This document shows positions 1 to 10,323 of a stretch of 64,000 nucleotides of DNA, in pieces. Where the stretch lies: assembly GCA_025716855.1 (NCBI GenBank), contig JAIXMQ010000030.1:248001-312000 (forward strand), read 5' to 3'. A model generated the notes under the pieces. That model had not been told where the DNA came from and searched no databases. It saw only the letters and a program-made list of their open reading frames with translations. The stretch is from Pilaira anomala. Its lineage: Eukaryota; Mucoromycota; Mucoromycetes; Mucorales; Mucoraceae. The first letter of the stretch is position 1. Each line of letters begins with the position of its first letter. The position numbers and the translations under genes are program-made.

Positions 1-690
1 GTATGTAATTAAGAAGAAATTAAAAGGGTAACGACAAAAAGGATTCATTTTAGAATATATATATAAAAAACTTGTTTGTACGGCGTGTGAAAAAATCATC
101 ATGCACAAAAAAATATGGTGCGCAAATATGGTGCGCGTAGTTTTTGACCAAATGAAAAGATCTTGATTGAGATAAAAAATTAAGCTTTAGTTATTACTTT
201 TATTTTTTTCCACTTTTAGCGTGAAACAAGTGTTTTATTGCCTCCAGCAGTAAAAAGACATAAGGTATGCTTTATAAGTATCTTAATATCTGTAAGTAGT
301 ATTTAGATACAAAAAAAAAAAAAAAGAAGGCTACTGAGTACCTTTTGAGAGATATCCACCGCTTCATGCAAATTAAACTGCCTATGTCCCTCTTCCCTTT
401 TTTGTTTATAGTCCAAATTTCGTACGCTTTTCATAAATAACGATGTAGCAAACAATTGAATCGAATTGAATTAACTCTCTTTTTTTGCCATAAATAATAG
501 AAAATGTAACTGAGCTTCAAATAAACCAACATAACTCTTTTATTACCAAAGTGTAAGATGACGGTGTGTGTGTGTGTACAAATGAGCCAATAGTAATTTG
601 ACATGAGCAAAATATTTATTTTAATATTTCAGTTTCCCCTCGTCCCCTTTTTTTCTCTCTTTTTTCTTTTAATAATAAAATCTATAACAA
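1..690. other. upstream gene tail and SEC63 promoter region
   Basis: Apart from the possible terminal exon at 220-306 this stretch has no gene. From about 307 to 690 it is A/T-rich with T-runs and a short GT repeat near 565-576, and it would carry the SEC63 promoter and 5' UTR. No specific regulatory motif was identified. Confidence 0.5.
220..306 (+). CDS. possible terminal exon of an upstream gene (partial)
   Basis: The window opens with GTATGT, a good splice donor. A pyrimidine-rich acceptor ending in TTTTAG lies at 219. From 220 one frame stays open for 28 codons to a TAG at 304-306, followed by an A-rich run that could be a 3' UTR. The peptide (starting RETSVLLPPAVKRHK) is too short to identify. 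It could be the last exon of a plus-strand gene that begins before the window, or chance. A second donor at 265 is possible. Confidence 0.22.
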   Translation, partial: RETSVLLPPAVKRHKVCFISILISVSSI

Positions 691-1368
691 ATGGCTCAGT
701 ACACGTACGACGAGCAAGGTTTTAATTTTTATTATTTCCTCATCTCTGTCTTATCTATATGTCTAGTACCCGTGACAATAAAGAGTTTATATACTTTCTA
801 TAAGTCTGGAGGTAATTATAAAGGTTATTACATGTATTTGCATTGTTTTCTCATCCTTTTTTTTTTATAGCTGGAAAGAGTAAAGATATTTGTCAATGTC
901 AAACGTGTCAAAAAGAACGAAAACACGCGCTTGATGTAAAGCCTAGTGCTGTTAAAAAATTATTGACAAGTCCCAAGTAAGTTCTTTCTTCTTTTCATCA
1001 TCAAAAACACTTAATTCTAATTCTCTTTAAAGATTTCTTTTCTTGGTTATTGGTTGGATCGCTGTTGTTCTTTTAACTATGCAAGTAGCTAATGCTGAAG
1101 TGAAATCTGTAACTTGGGATCCTTATGAAATTTTAGGTCTCTCTGAGGTAAAGCAAAAAAAAAAAAGAAAAAAAAAAGTAAACGAATATGCTGACGATTT
1201 TATATACATATTTAGGGTGTAACTCTTCCAGAGATCAAAAAGACTTTCAAAAAATTATCTCTTGTTTACCATCCTGATAAAGCAAAGGCTGGTTCTGAAA
1301 GAGAAAATGAAGAACGTTTTATTGATATTACCAAGGCCTATAAAGTGTAAATTGAAGAATTAGAGAGA

Positions 1369-1399
<31 letters not shown>

Positions 1400-3119
1400 A
1401 TGGATCACTAACTCTTTGCTTTATATAAATATATAGATTGACTGATGAAGATACTCGTAAGAATTATGAAGAGTTTGGCCATCCTGACGGTAAGCAATCC
1501 TTCACTATGGGCGTTGCACTTCCCAAAGGTCTTGTTGAAGGTAATGGTTTTTTTGTATTGAGTTTCTATGCTCTTGCTTTCGGTTTAGGTTTACCTTATT
1601 TCATGGTAAGCAAAATTATTTAATTTACGTTTATTTTCCTTTAAGTTCCTTTTTTCACTAAACATCAATTATATATATGTGTAGGCTAGATGGTGGTATA
1701 AGTCGCGTCGTCTTACTAAAGATAAAATTTTAAACAAGACCATGGGTCTCTTTGTAAAGGAATTAAAGGAAAATGATGGATTCAAAGGTAATACATATAC
1801 ACACACTCATTGAATTGAAAAAATGGCGAAAATATTAATTTTTTTGCATAAATATAGAAATCATTTATATTTTGGCTGGTGCAAAAGAATTTGAAGAAGC
1901 AACCAACGTTCGTACCGGTGAAGAGAAACAATTGAGTGCGATTAACAGTGGTATTGCTGAAGAATTAGAGAATAGACTTGGAGAGAAATTCGATCGTTTG
2001 GCTGAAACCGTCCCTGCCTATCGTCGTAAAGCCCGTACACTCTTATACGCACATTTCCTTCGTGTAGATGTTCAAGCCAAGGGATCCAAGGATCTCTTGA
2101 AGGATCAAAGATTCATTGTGGATAAATCTATTCATCTCTTACAAGGCTTAATGCAAATTGCCACAGTAAAGCAATGGTTAGGCACTACATGCACTTTAAT
2201 GGAATTACAACAACATATCTTACAAGCTACTTATCCCGGTGAAGCCAGTATTAAACAACTCCCTCATATTACCAACGCTCTTTTACGCAAGTATTATCGT
2301 AACAAGAGAGTTCATGTCAGTACTCCTCAACAATTATCTGCCATGTCTGAAGATGAACGTAAACAATTATTAAAGCCTCTTTCTGATTCAGATTATCTTG
2401 ATGTGATGGAAGTCGCTCATCGTATTCCTAAATTAACTGTTAAAAAGGCTGTATTCAAGGTCATTGGCGATAAAATCATTACAACAGGTGCCATCATTAC
2501 TTTTATTCTCAAGTTAAAGAATGGTGAAGTCACAAGTGTTGAAGCTACTACTGAAAACAAGAATGAACAAGAAGAGGATGATGAAGAAGAGGACGAGGCA
2601 ATTGTTTCTGCTCAAGATGAAAAGAAGGATCCTAATGCTAAAGTATTACCTATGGCACATACTCCTTATTTCCCTGGTGAAAAGAAACCTTGTTGGTGGA
2701 TTTTCTTGGGTGATCCTAAAGTAAATCGTATCTTGGTCCCTCATAAAAAGGTAACTGATATTGTAGATGAACAAACAATCAAGATTCCTTTCCCTGGTCC
2801 ACCTAAACCTGGTGTATATACATTCTCTCTCTTTGTTAAATCTGATACTTATCTTGGTACTGATATCCTTCAAAACATTAAGCTCAAAGTACAAGACCCT
2901 GCTGATCTTCCTGAAGAAGAAGAGGTTGATGATAGCATTTCTGAACCTGAGGAGGATTCTATTGCTGGTCAGATGAAGATGATGAGAGAACAAGGTTTTG
3001 CTACTGCTTTAGCTGGTGGAAGTAAAGATAAAAAGGATGAAAAGGATGACTCTGATTCCGATTCTTCTGAAGATGAAGCAGATTATGTTACTGAATCTGA
3101 TTCTGATAATGATAAATAA
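691..3119 (+). CDS. SEC63: Sec63-type ER translocation protein with DnaJ domain
   Basis: Membrane J-protein of the ER Sec61/Sec62/Sec63 translocon; in this family the luminal J domain recruits BiP/Kar2 to pull proteins across the membrane. Seven exons (691-811, 871-976, 1033-1147, 1216-1346, 1437-1605, 1685-1787, 1858-3119) join in one frame to 668 residues, the usual size. Two N-terminal membrane segments come first (one from about residue 12, one in exon 3). The J domain with intact HPDK follows (TACCATCCTGATAAA, exon 4), then a third membrane segment (exon 5). The cytosolic Sec63/Brl domain and an acidic tail rich in Asp, Ser and Glu fill exon 7. The start is the first ATG of the frame, after an A-rich leader. 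It converges on ESS2 with about 70 bp between stop codons. Family assignment is secure; exon borders are inferred. Confidence 0.95.
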
Positions 3120-3187
3120 TATATTTGTCATATATATAAAAATAAAATAAAATAAAGTAATAAACATGATTTTTTTTTTTTTTTAGT

Positions 3188-4599
3188 TTATTTCTTTTTT
3201 GTTATTCTGTTCATCATTGGCGTTGCAGGACTAACACCTGCACGAAATAAAGGTGTCGGTGTTGCACCTGGACGTCTGATTGATCTAGGCGCATTGAATC
3301 CAAGTGGTGAAGCACCATAGGATGACCTTAATGCATCTCCAAAACCGGATTGAGCTCTTGGTGTAGTATGACTCTTTCTCAGTAAATGTTGTGCAGCAGG
3401 AGAATGGATTCCTGCTCCTGATCTCGGTGTTCCTTGGACGATGCGTTGTCTTTCACCCGTCTTTTTTCGATACGCTTTTGATGCCTTTTCTGATAACTTC
3501 ATGCCTAATTCTTCTCTTTTCGATATCTTTGGTAAAGAAAATTGTGGGCCAGGTGTTTCTGATCCAGATATTAACATTGGTGTTCCTTCAATAGAACCCC
3601 AAGTCATAAGAGGTGAGCCCACCCGCGATGGACTCAGGTTAGGTGTTGAAGCAACAAGATTATATCCTCTAACAGCAGGTGTGTTACTTGTTGGCTCGCT
3701 TTGTAATCCATTTAATTGAGACCATGGTGTCAAATTTCCTTTTGCTGCTGCTAAATCAGATGGTGCTATTTGACTTTTATTTACTTCTTTGTTCTAAAAT
3801 AATTCAATTATTTAACAAATGTGTCAAATCAGCCCTCTCGGGGGGGAGGGGGTTTCTTTTTACCTCTGTAATAACTATGTGGGTGTTAGCATGTTCAATT
3901 GATTTTGATGGCCCTCTACCATCATTATCATTCACCCAAGATTCACTCTTTCCTTCAGGAAAATACATGAGAGCGTTTCTAGCTTTATATTTCCAACCTG
4001 TGGGTGCTTTGTCGTTCATTTCAATTACGGCAATAGGACTATCTTTATCAGGTTGATCTGTTATACGTAACTGACTCGATTCACGATCGTAAAACCATTT
4101 ATTTTCTTGTTTCTTTTTTATATTTGCCTTTTCCAAGAGATCTGTAAAGGAAGCATTGTCCTCACTATTTACTTTATGGTTTAATATACAAGACCGAGTA
4201 CATTATGATTTTTTTTTTTTACCTGGTATATAAAGTTTGAAACTGATCAAGAGATAAGTTTAAATTGACTCTCTTCTCAATCAATGGCTCGTCTTCAAAA
4301 TAATAATTGACAGAGACGACAGACTGGTTGGATTCAGCTAGGGTTGATAGCGATATGAGGGATCATGGATAAAAAAAAGAACAACAATTCAGATAAATAT
4401 ACTAACGCTTTTTTGTTGATTTCAAGTCATGCAAGACTTTTCCTGCTTGTTGTAAATCGACTAAAGAACCTCTTGCTTGGGCTTCCATATAGTTTTGTTG
4501 AGCTCTCATCTTCGCCAAGTTGGGGAAAAAATCGCGTTCTATAATGAAACTGATGGCTTCAGTATAAGTATCTTCATCTAACACAACTGGATTTGACAT
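3188..4599 (-). CDS. ESS2: ESS2/DGCR14 (Es2 family) nuclear splicing-associated protein
   Basis: Es2-family nuclear proteins associate with the late spliceosome. The N-terminus carries the family signature LDEDTYTEAISFIIERDFFP in exon 1 (4599 to about 4409). A second exon near 4220-4340 encodes a Tyr/Phe/Asp/Glu-rich stretch. The exon around 3860-4150 carries the WKYKARNALMYFPEG block that is typical of Es2. The C-terminal exon (to 3188) has the SPLMTWGSIEGTP motif and the basic KAYRKKTGERQR segment before a Ser/Pro/Arg-rich tail. Introns of roughly 60-80 bp separate the exons, one with a G-run near 3840. Exact borders of the internal exons are less certain than the identity. Confidence 0.88.
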
Positions 4600-5937
4600 A
4601 TTGTTAGAAAAAAAAAAAAAAAAAAAAGTTAAGCAGGCAGTTGAAAAGTGTATTGTTCATTTATTTGAGCTTTAATAATATTTTATTGGACACACCTCCT
4701 TTTACCAACAAATGTGATTATTATTTGCCACTAGTTGTCACTAGAATTCACTATTGCTAAATTGTTTTCAGACACTATGAGAAAAGATGATAACTATTCA
4801 TGATGGTTAAGCTTACTGCTCGGCAACCGATATATGCCTTCACTTCTCATCCCATCGAACAAATTTTGATCAATGGTTTCATATATGGCTTGCTAATAAA
4901 CGCACAGAAAGTATAAAATAATTTCATGAATTTCCCTTGCCTTAGTCTCTTGATTTGATGCATGACATATGAAAGTTATCCAGTATCAAGAAATGAATAA
5001 CTTTGAAACGTACATACATAATGCACGTTGTCAATGGTTTGACATATTAAGGGCTTCGGTACTTTTATTACAAAGAAATGATTGATACCAAAATCTCTTC
5101 TTGGATGTTATAAAGCGTGAGTAGATTTTGAAAAAAAAAATAGAAGAAAAAGAAAAAATCTTTGTATCATTAACTAAGCGAATACATTGGATCATGGTCA
5201 TCAATTCAATATGTCAACAAGCATGGCATTTATAACTTTTTGTCCAGGAGTAAGGAAAAATTTTGATGGCATATGAAAATAACTCTTTACACATGACACG
5301 CATATGTTTATGTAAAATCGAATAATATGTGTACATAATAGGTAGATTTGGCTCTATAAATTAGATGATAATAACATTCCCTTTGAATTGTTCAAAGGTT
5401 GCTTTGGCATGGTCTTTAATGCTGTAATTTCCAAGTTTTGCCAACAATTGGATAATTCCGGTCTCCTTATAAAAAATCTTCTTTCTGTCAGCTTTATACT
5501 CCGTTTCCTTGAACTCTACACTGTCATCAGAGTAAGTATTGTATGTACAATCTTACACCTGGGGTAAAGTATACAGTATACGGTGCAAAATTTATTATTC
5601 TACTCATCATACCAAACCTACTTTTAAAACAACGGAAAGATGATGTTTCTGTTATTGACGGTCTTTTTCTTAATAAAATTGTTCCCATCACTGCACAGTG
5701 TACGATGTTTTAAAATCTATTTTTGATTCGTTAAAAAAATTAAGACTAACTATTTGAATTAGGTTCTGTACATTGAGTTTATTATTTATTCCCCTCTCTC
5801 TTTTTTTTTTCTTTTCTTTTTTTTTTTTTTTTTCTTCTTCTTTCTGTTTCTTTTTTATTCAAGACAAGAAGAAAGAGAAAGAAAAAAAAATATTACTTTA
5901 CTTTGTTCAAGCCTTTTTTTTTTTTTTTTGACAACAC
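4600..5937. other. intergenic spacer between ESS2 and the proline-rich gene
   Basis: About 1.3 kb separating two divergent genes. It contains A/T homopolymers (around 4610-4626 and 5810-5835) and a gene relic on the minus strand (listed separately at 5201-5549). The last 200 bp are pyrimidine-rich, as often seen just upstream of starts in this window. No other coding frame is convincing. Confidence 0.5.
5201..5549 (-). pseudogene. decayed coding relic, family unknown
   Basis: Two consecutive minus-strand open stretches lack a good start codon and lie in different frames. The first (5361-5549) ends in TAA at 5361 and encodes about 60 residues of ordinary composition, including KADRKKIFYKETGIIQLLAK. 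The second (5201 to about 5355) includes FFLTPGQKVINAMLVDIL before TGA. The balanced composition, unlike the A/T-driven noise nearby, suggests an old gene or mobile-element fragment. I do not recognise the family. Alternatively these are exons of an unrecognised gene. Confidence 0.3.
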
Positions 5938-7633
5938 ATGTCGTCAACACAAACTTCTTATTCATCATTTAACATGTTTCAACCTAAAATACAACCAAGG
6001 TCTTCTGCAGAAAGAGATAATAGTCTTTTATTACATAGTGCTTTAAAAGCGGCTTCTACCGATATTGCACATCGGTTATTAGATTATGCTTCTTTAGATA
6101 AAGTAGATTGTGAAGCAAGTTGTATTTTAATTGCCCTGTCTAATCATGAGCCTACTTTCACTGCAAATCATGATTCAAAGCCGAAAAAGGTTTGATGGGA
6201 GAAAAAGATTTATTTATTATTGTAAAAAGAGGGGTGTACATGTTAACAACATTGGGGAGAAAAAAAGGGGATCAAATAGGCTTTAAAAGTCAGATGATAG
6301 TTAACCTCATTTTTATTATAGAACATAAAAGAACAAGCAGTGATGAAACAAGAAGAAAAAAAAGAAGAAGAAGCGGCAGCAGCAGTAGTGGTATGTGTAT
6401 ATATGAATAATAATAATAATAAAAAAAAAAAATGATAAAATAGCTTTGTTTAATATAAATAAAAATGATAGATTATGACTGAGAAAAAACAAGATTCAAC
6501 AACAACTATTGAAAAACCAAAAGAAAAAAAAGGTTTGTTTTCTTGTCATTTTACATGGTATTTTTCTCACATTAATCTATGTAACACTAGAAGCTACAAT
6601 GGATCGATCAAAAACGGATCCAATTATGCTTTTAATGGCAGCAGCAAAAGTAATTGATGGAAAGGATTATTCAACCAACAATTTTCAAAAAAGAAAGAGA
6701 AAATCTAGTTCATATTCAATCGAAGAAGCCAGACGTCGTGATGCTTATCCTAATGGTAGATATTATCTTAAAGCTAATAATTCTGATAATAAACGAATAC
6801 GTACAAGTCCACCCACTCCTGCTCCAACAACTTACAAACTGGACACGTGGCAAAAGAATCACCGTGACACACAGGTAACAAAATAATAATTACAATGATC
6901 TTTTTATAACTGACGCATATCAATTTATATTATAATATAGGATCAGCCTACAGATACAAACAATAGTTTTTCTATGCAGTATCATTCCATGGTAACAAAA
7001 AAATAAATAATGTATTGTAATATATAGTAACAACCATCTATTGTTTAGAAACAAAATCCAAAGGTCAAACAAAATGCTTTACATACTTATATCACTTATA
7101 TGATATATAATGATATGATTCATGGGAACTCAAGAAAGCAGGTAAAGGCTTCTTTATACTTTTATTATTATTATTTTTCAAAATATTGATTATCACTACT
7201 ACTTTAGCAAACATCCACTTATAACAACAGCAACAATAATAACACCACTTCCTCTGTGTATAATAACAACCTCAAATATCAACAACCTCCACCACCACCG
7301 CCTCCTTCATTACCACTGGTACAACAAAGATCTGATTTTTACTCTAGTCAACCACCACCACCACCATTATCATCTTCTAGTTCTTCTGCTGCCACATCAT
7401 CTACTTTAAGAGAATTACCACATTCTAGTACGTCACCATGGCCCCGTCATGACGATCGATCTATTTTATCCCGCCCATTGACTGCATTTTTATGGAACAA
7501 TGAAAATTCATCTTCTGTAAATTCACTTGTTGATAATAATAACCGTAAAGAAATGATGATATTACCTCCACTTTCTTCTAATCCAAGACCTTCTCCTTCT
7601 ATTAGTACATATGACCGATTACCTCCTGTTTAA
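5938..7633 (+). CDS. uncharacterised Pro/Ser/Asn-rich protein
   Basis: I do not recognise this protein. Seven exons join in frame: 5938-6189, 6322-6390, 6472-6532, 6591-6874, then from about 6942, about 7050 and 7209, ending at TAA 7631-7633, roughly 410 residues. The N-terminal part has a mildly hydrophobic block (residues about 30-70, ALKAASTDIAHRLLDYASLD) and a second block DPIMLLMAAAKVIDG, followed by a basic KRKRK stretch that could be a nuclear localisation signal. The C-terminal exon has two polyproline runs and Ser/Asn-rich sequence. A basic, disordered, proline-rich make-up fits a nuclear or scaffold protein, but that is inference. Its 3' end and downstream flank are partly duplicated at 15861-16225. 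The next gene downstream is predicted pseudokinase A. Confidence 0.6.
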
Positions 7634-7919
7634 AAAAAATAATAATAATCGTATACCTTTTATATATACAACCCCTCCCTCCTCAAAAAAAATAAAATAA
7701 AATAAAAAAATAGGCAGTTTTGTAATATAGTTGAATGATGCCATTTGGTGTCATTCATTTTTTTTTTCTTTCTCTTTTTTATTAAAATAATGAAAAGCCT
7801 CCTTATCAAATGAGTTTTGAAACAATAGTGTCTTGTTAAAATATATATATATATATATATATAAATAATAATAAAAAGTACCTTTTTACAAAAAAAATTA
7901 AAAAAAAAAAAAGTCTAAA

Positions 7920-10172
7920 ATGCCCGTATTTCTTGACAGCGATGAATTGGACCGTTGTTCCGCCATCTTCGGTCCTCCACCATCAGACGACCCTGAAAAA
8001 GTAGTTATTATCATTACAGTTCCCAAATCAACCTTAATCGACAAAGCAAAAAAATTTATTAGAAAACTTCTGATATCCAAGGCGGATAGAAAAGCTGAAA
8101 AAGATGAAAGAATTAATAATGTGCTCCGTTTATATCAGCAAAGACTTAATAATGATAACGGTATCCCATCACCTCCAGAATCTGGTATATCAGGAACTAG
8201 TGCAGTCACCCCCCAATCTGATACTACAGCTAGTACTACCACAGATCAGCCCGCAACTGCAACTGATACGAATGTTCAACCAACAGCAACTGCAACTGAT
8301 ACGAACGTTCAACCAACAGCAACTGCTACTACCGACGGATCAACAACAACAAATACCACTACAGCCCGTCAACAAGAAGAGATGAATACTTCTCAGCCCG
8401 ACTTGACTGCCATCATTAACCAACTAACTGCTGCTGTCATTGCAACTGTCACTAATGCAGCTCAACCAGCAACAGCTGCTACTGCGACTACTACTCCTCA
8501 ACCAGCAGCCACTACTGCTCAACCAGCAGCTGCTACTACTCAAACAGCAACTACTACCCCTCAAGCAGCAGCCACTACTGCTCAACCATCAACTACTACC
8601 CCTCAAGCAGCAGCCACTACTGCTCAACCATCAACTACTACCCCTCAAGCAGCAGCCACTACTGCTCAACCATCAACTACTACTGCTCAACCAGCAACAA
8701 ACACTGCACAACCAGCAACAAACACTGCACAACCAGCAACAGTACACACCGCCCCTCCATCAGCTGCACCTTCCAATCCACCTACAGAGGCATCAAGTAG
8801 CATACCCACTCAGAGTGCTGAACCTCAAGCTAGCACTAATTCGAGCTCTAGTAATGCTCGTACCAGACCAAAAGCTTGCGGTGTCTTCCTTCAAAGACCA
8901 ATCCCCATGATAGATACAAGCTCTCATGAGCAAGTCAATTTCATTCCAAGTCGCTGTCAAACGATGCCTAGGCCTATAGATCTTGTCTATGATGGTTATG
9001 GAATTCCTAGAATTAGAAGCTTACAAGTACGAAGCTTTATTCCTTCTTCAGTACTGTCAATCGCTTGCGAGTTGTTGAGACAATCTATGGGTGTCAAACC
9101 TTATGTTCTTTCGGACCCTCGGTGTTCTTTCATTCCACAAGCTATTATTGGAAAAGGGTAAATATATAAATAAAAATTAAGACTCGGTCATGTATAGAAA
9201 ACATATTCATTTTATAAACATTAGAGTCAACGGTTATGTAACAAGTGTTATCCCATCAGGATGCGTAACATATACAACTTTTGCTATTAAGCCAATTGAA
9301 ATTAATGCTTCCAAAGCATCCATCAGAGAAAGAATCAAGAATGAAGTCCATTTAATGAACCAAGGCCATAACAACATTGTCGAGCTATGCGCTGTTTATT
9401 CACACGATCGATGTGTTTTTCTAGTCATGGAAGAATTAAGATGTAATCTTCGCACTTTAATGTTACAATCACCTAATTTTTTGATTCCAGCAAGAACAGC
9501 TCTTCACATCTTTGACAACGTAAGTGGCATTTTTAAAGCAAATTTTTTTTCTTTTTAATTGACAATTCTGATATAGATACTCAGTGGTTTATATTTTATG
9601 CATCAACTCAGGTACTATCATGGTGGTATTAGACCTGAAAATATTTTATTGGGTGTGAATGGTCAAGTCAAATTAGGGGGTTTTGGTAGTTCTGGCCATA
9701 TGGATAATAGACCCGTAAGGAACGAAATAGGATTAGACGTAAGTAATGATAATTTATATATATATAAGAGCTTGTTTATATTAACATAGAATCATAGTTT
9801 AATGCTCCTGATAGATATCTTAGTGATAAATCAGATGTTTGGGCTTTAGCTGCTACCACCAGGGTACTTTTCGATCCTTTTGATTACAGTGATCCTTCCT
9901 ATAGTCAACGTGATATTGTAAGTGCTAATACTTCCATACCTCCAGCATTAAAAACTATGCTGTGTCAAATGTTAGCACAAAACGTCCGGGATAGACCTAA
10001 TACTACAAATTTAACTGATGTAAGGATTTATGATGTTTTTTTTAAAAAAAAATTGAATTAATAAGTTTTTTGTTTTTTTTAGGAATTTAACCAGAATGTT
10101 ACACGAGGAATTCTTCTTCCTGGAACACAAAACGATGTAATCTTAGCTTTAACAAATACCAGACAACAATAA
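7920..10172 (+). CDS. predicted pseudokinase with Thr/Ala/Gln/Pro repeat tail (kinase family member A)
   Basis: Five exons (7920-9157, 9225-9519, 9577-9738, 9798-10019, 10083-10172) join in frame to 668 residues. Residues 1-100 are basic and helical-looking. About 110-290 are Thr/Ala/Gln/Pro repeats, and the protein kinase fold starts near 410. The glycine loop GKGVNGYV is intact when the acceptor at 9224 is used, the ATP-binding Lys is in FAIKPIEI, and the alpha-C Glu is in KNEVHLM. The catalytic loop reads YHGGIRPENILL, so the HRD Asp is Gly. DFG has become GFG and APE is APD. Loss of both Asp residues predicts no phosphotransfer. Intron positions in the kinase part equal those of the gene at 24894-27258. 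Possible roles are scaffold or allosteric partner (inference). Confidence 0.82.
8558..8683 (+). repeat. 42-bp in-frame tandem repeat (3 copies)
   Basis: Three consecutive near-identical 42-bp units inside the first exon of the pseudokinase encode QAAATTAQPSTTTP. Shorter variants continue to about 8750 (TAQPATN units). The period is a multiple of three, so copy number can change without a frameshift. Confidence 0.85.
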
Positions 10173-10285
10173 TAGTAAAATTTTAATAGATAGTTTTTAT
10201 GTTTTTCTTCTTTAAAATCTTTGTTTTTTTTTTACCTATATTGTTTTTAAAAAGTACATGGTTAGTGTACATGCTTATTAACATT

Positions 10286-10323
<38 letters not shown>

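Noticed and set aside
9181..9224. Alternative acceptor at about 9197 in kinase member A
   Set aside because: It would insert nine residues into the glycine loop; the acceptor at 9224 restores GKGVNGYV and matches the intron of member C.
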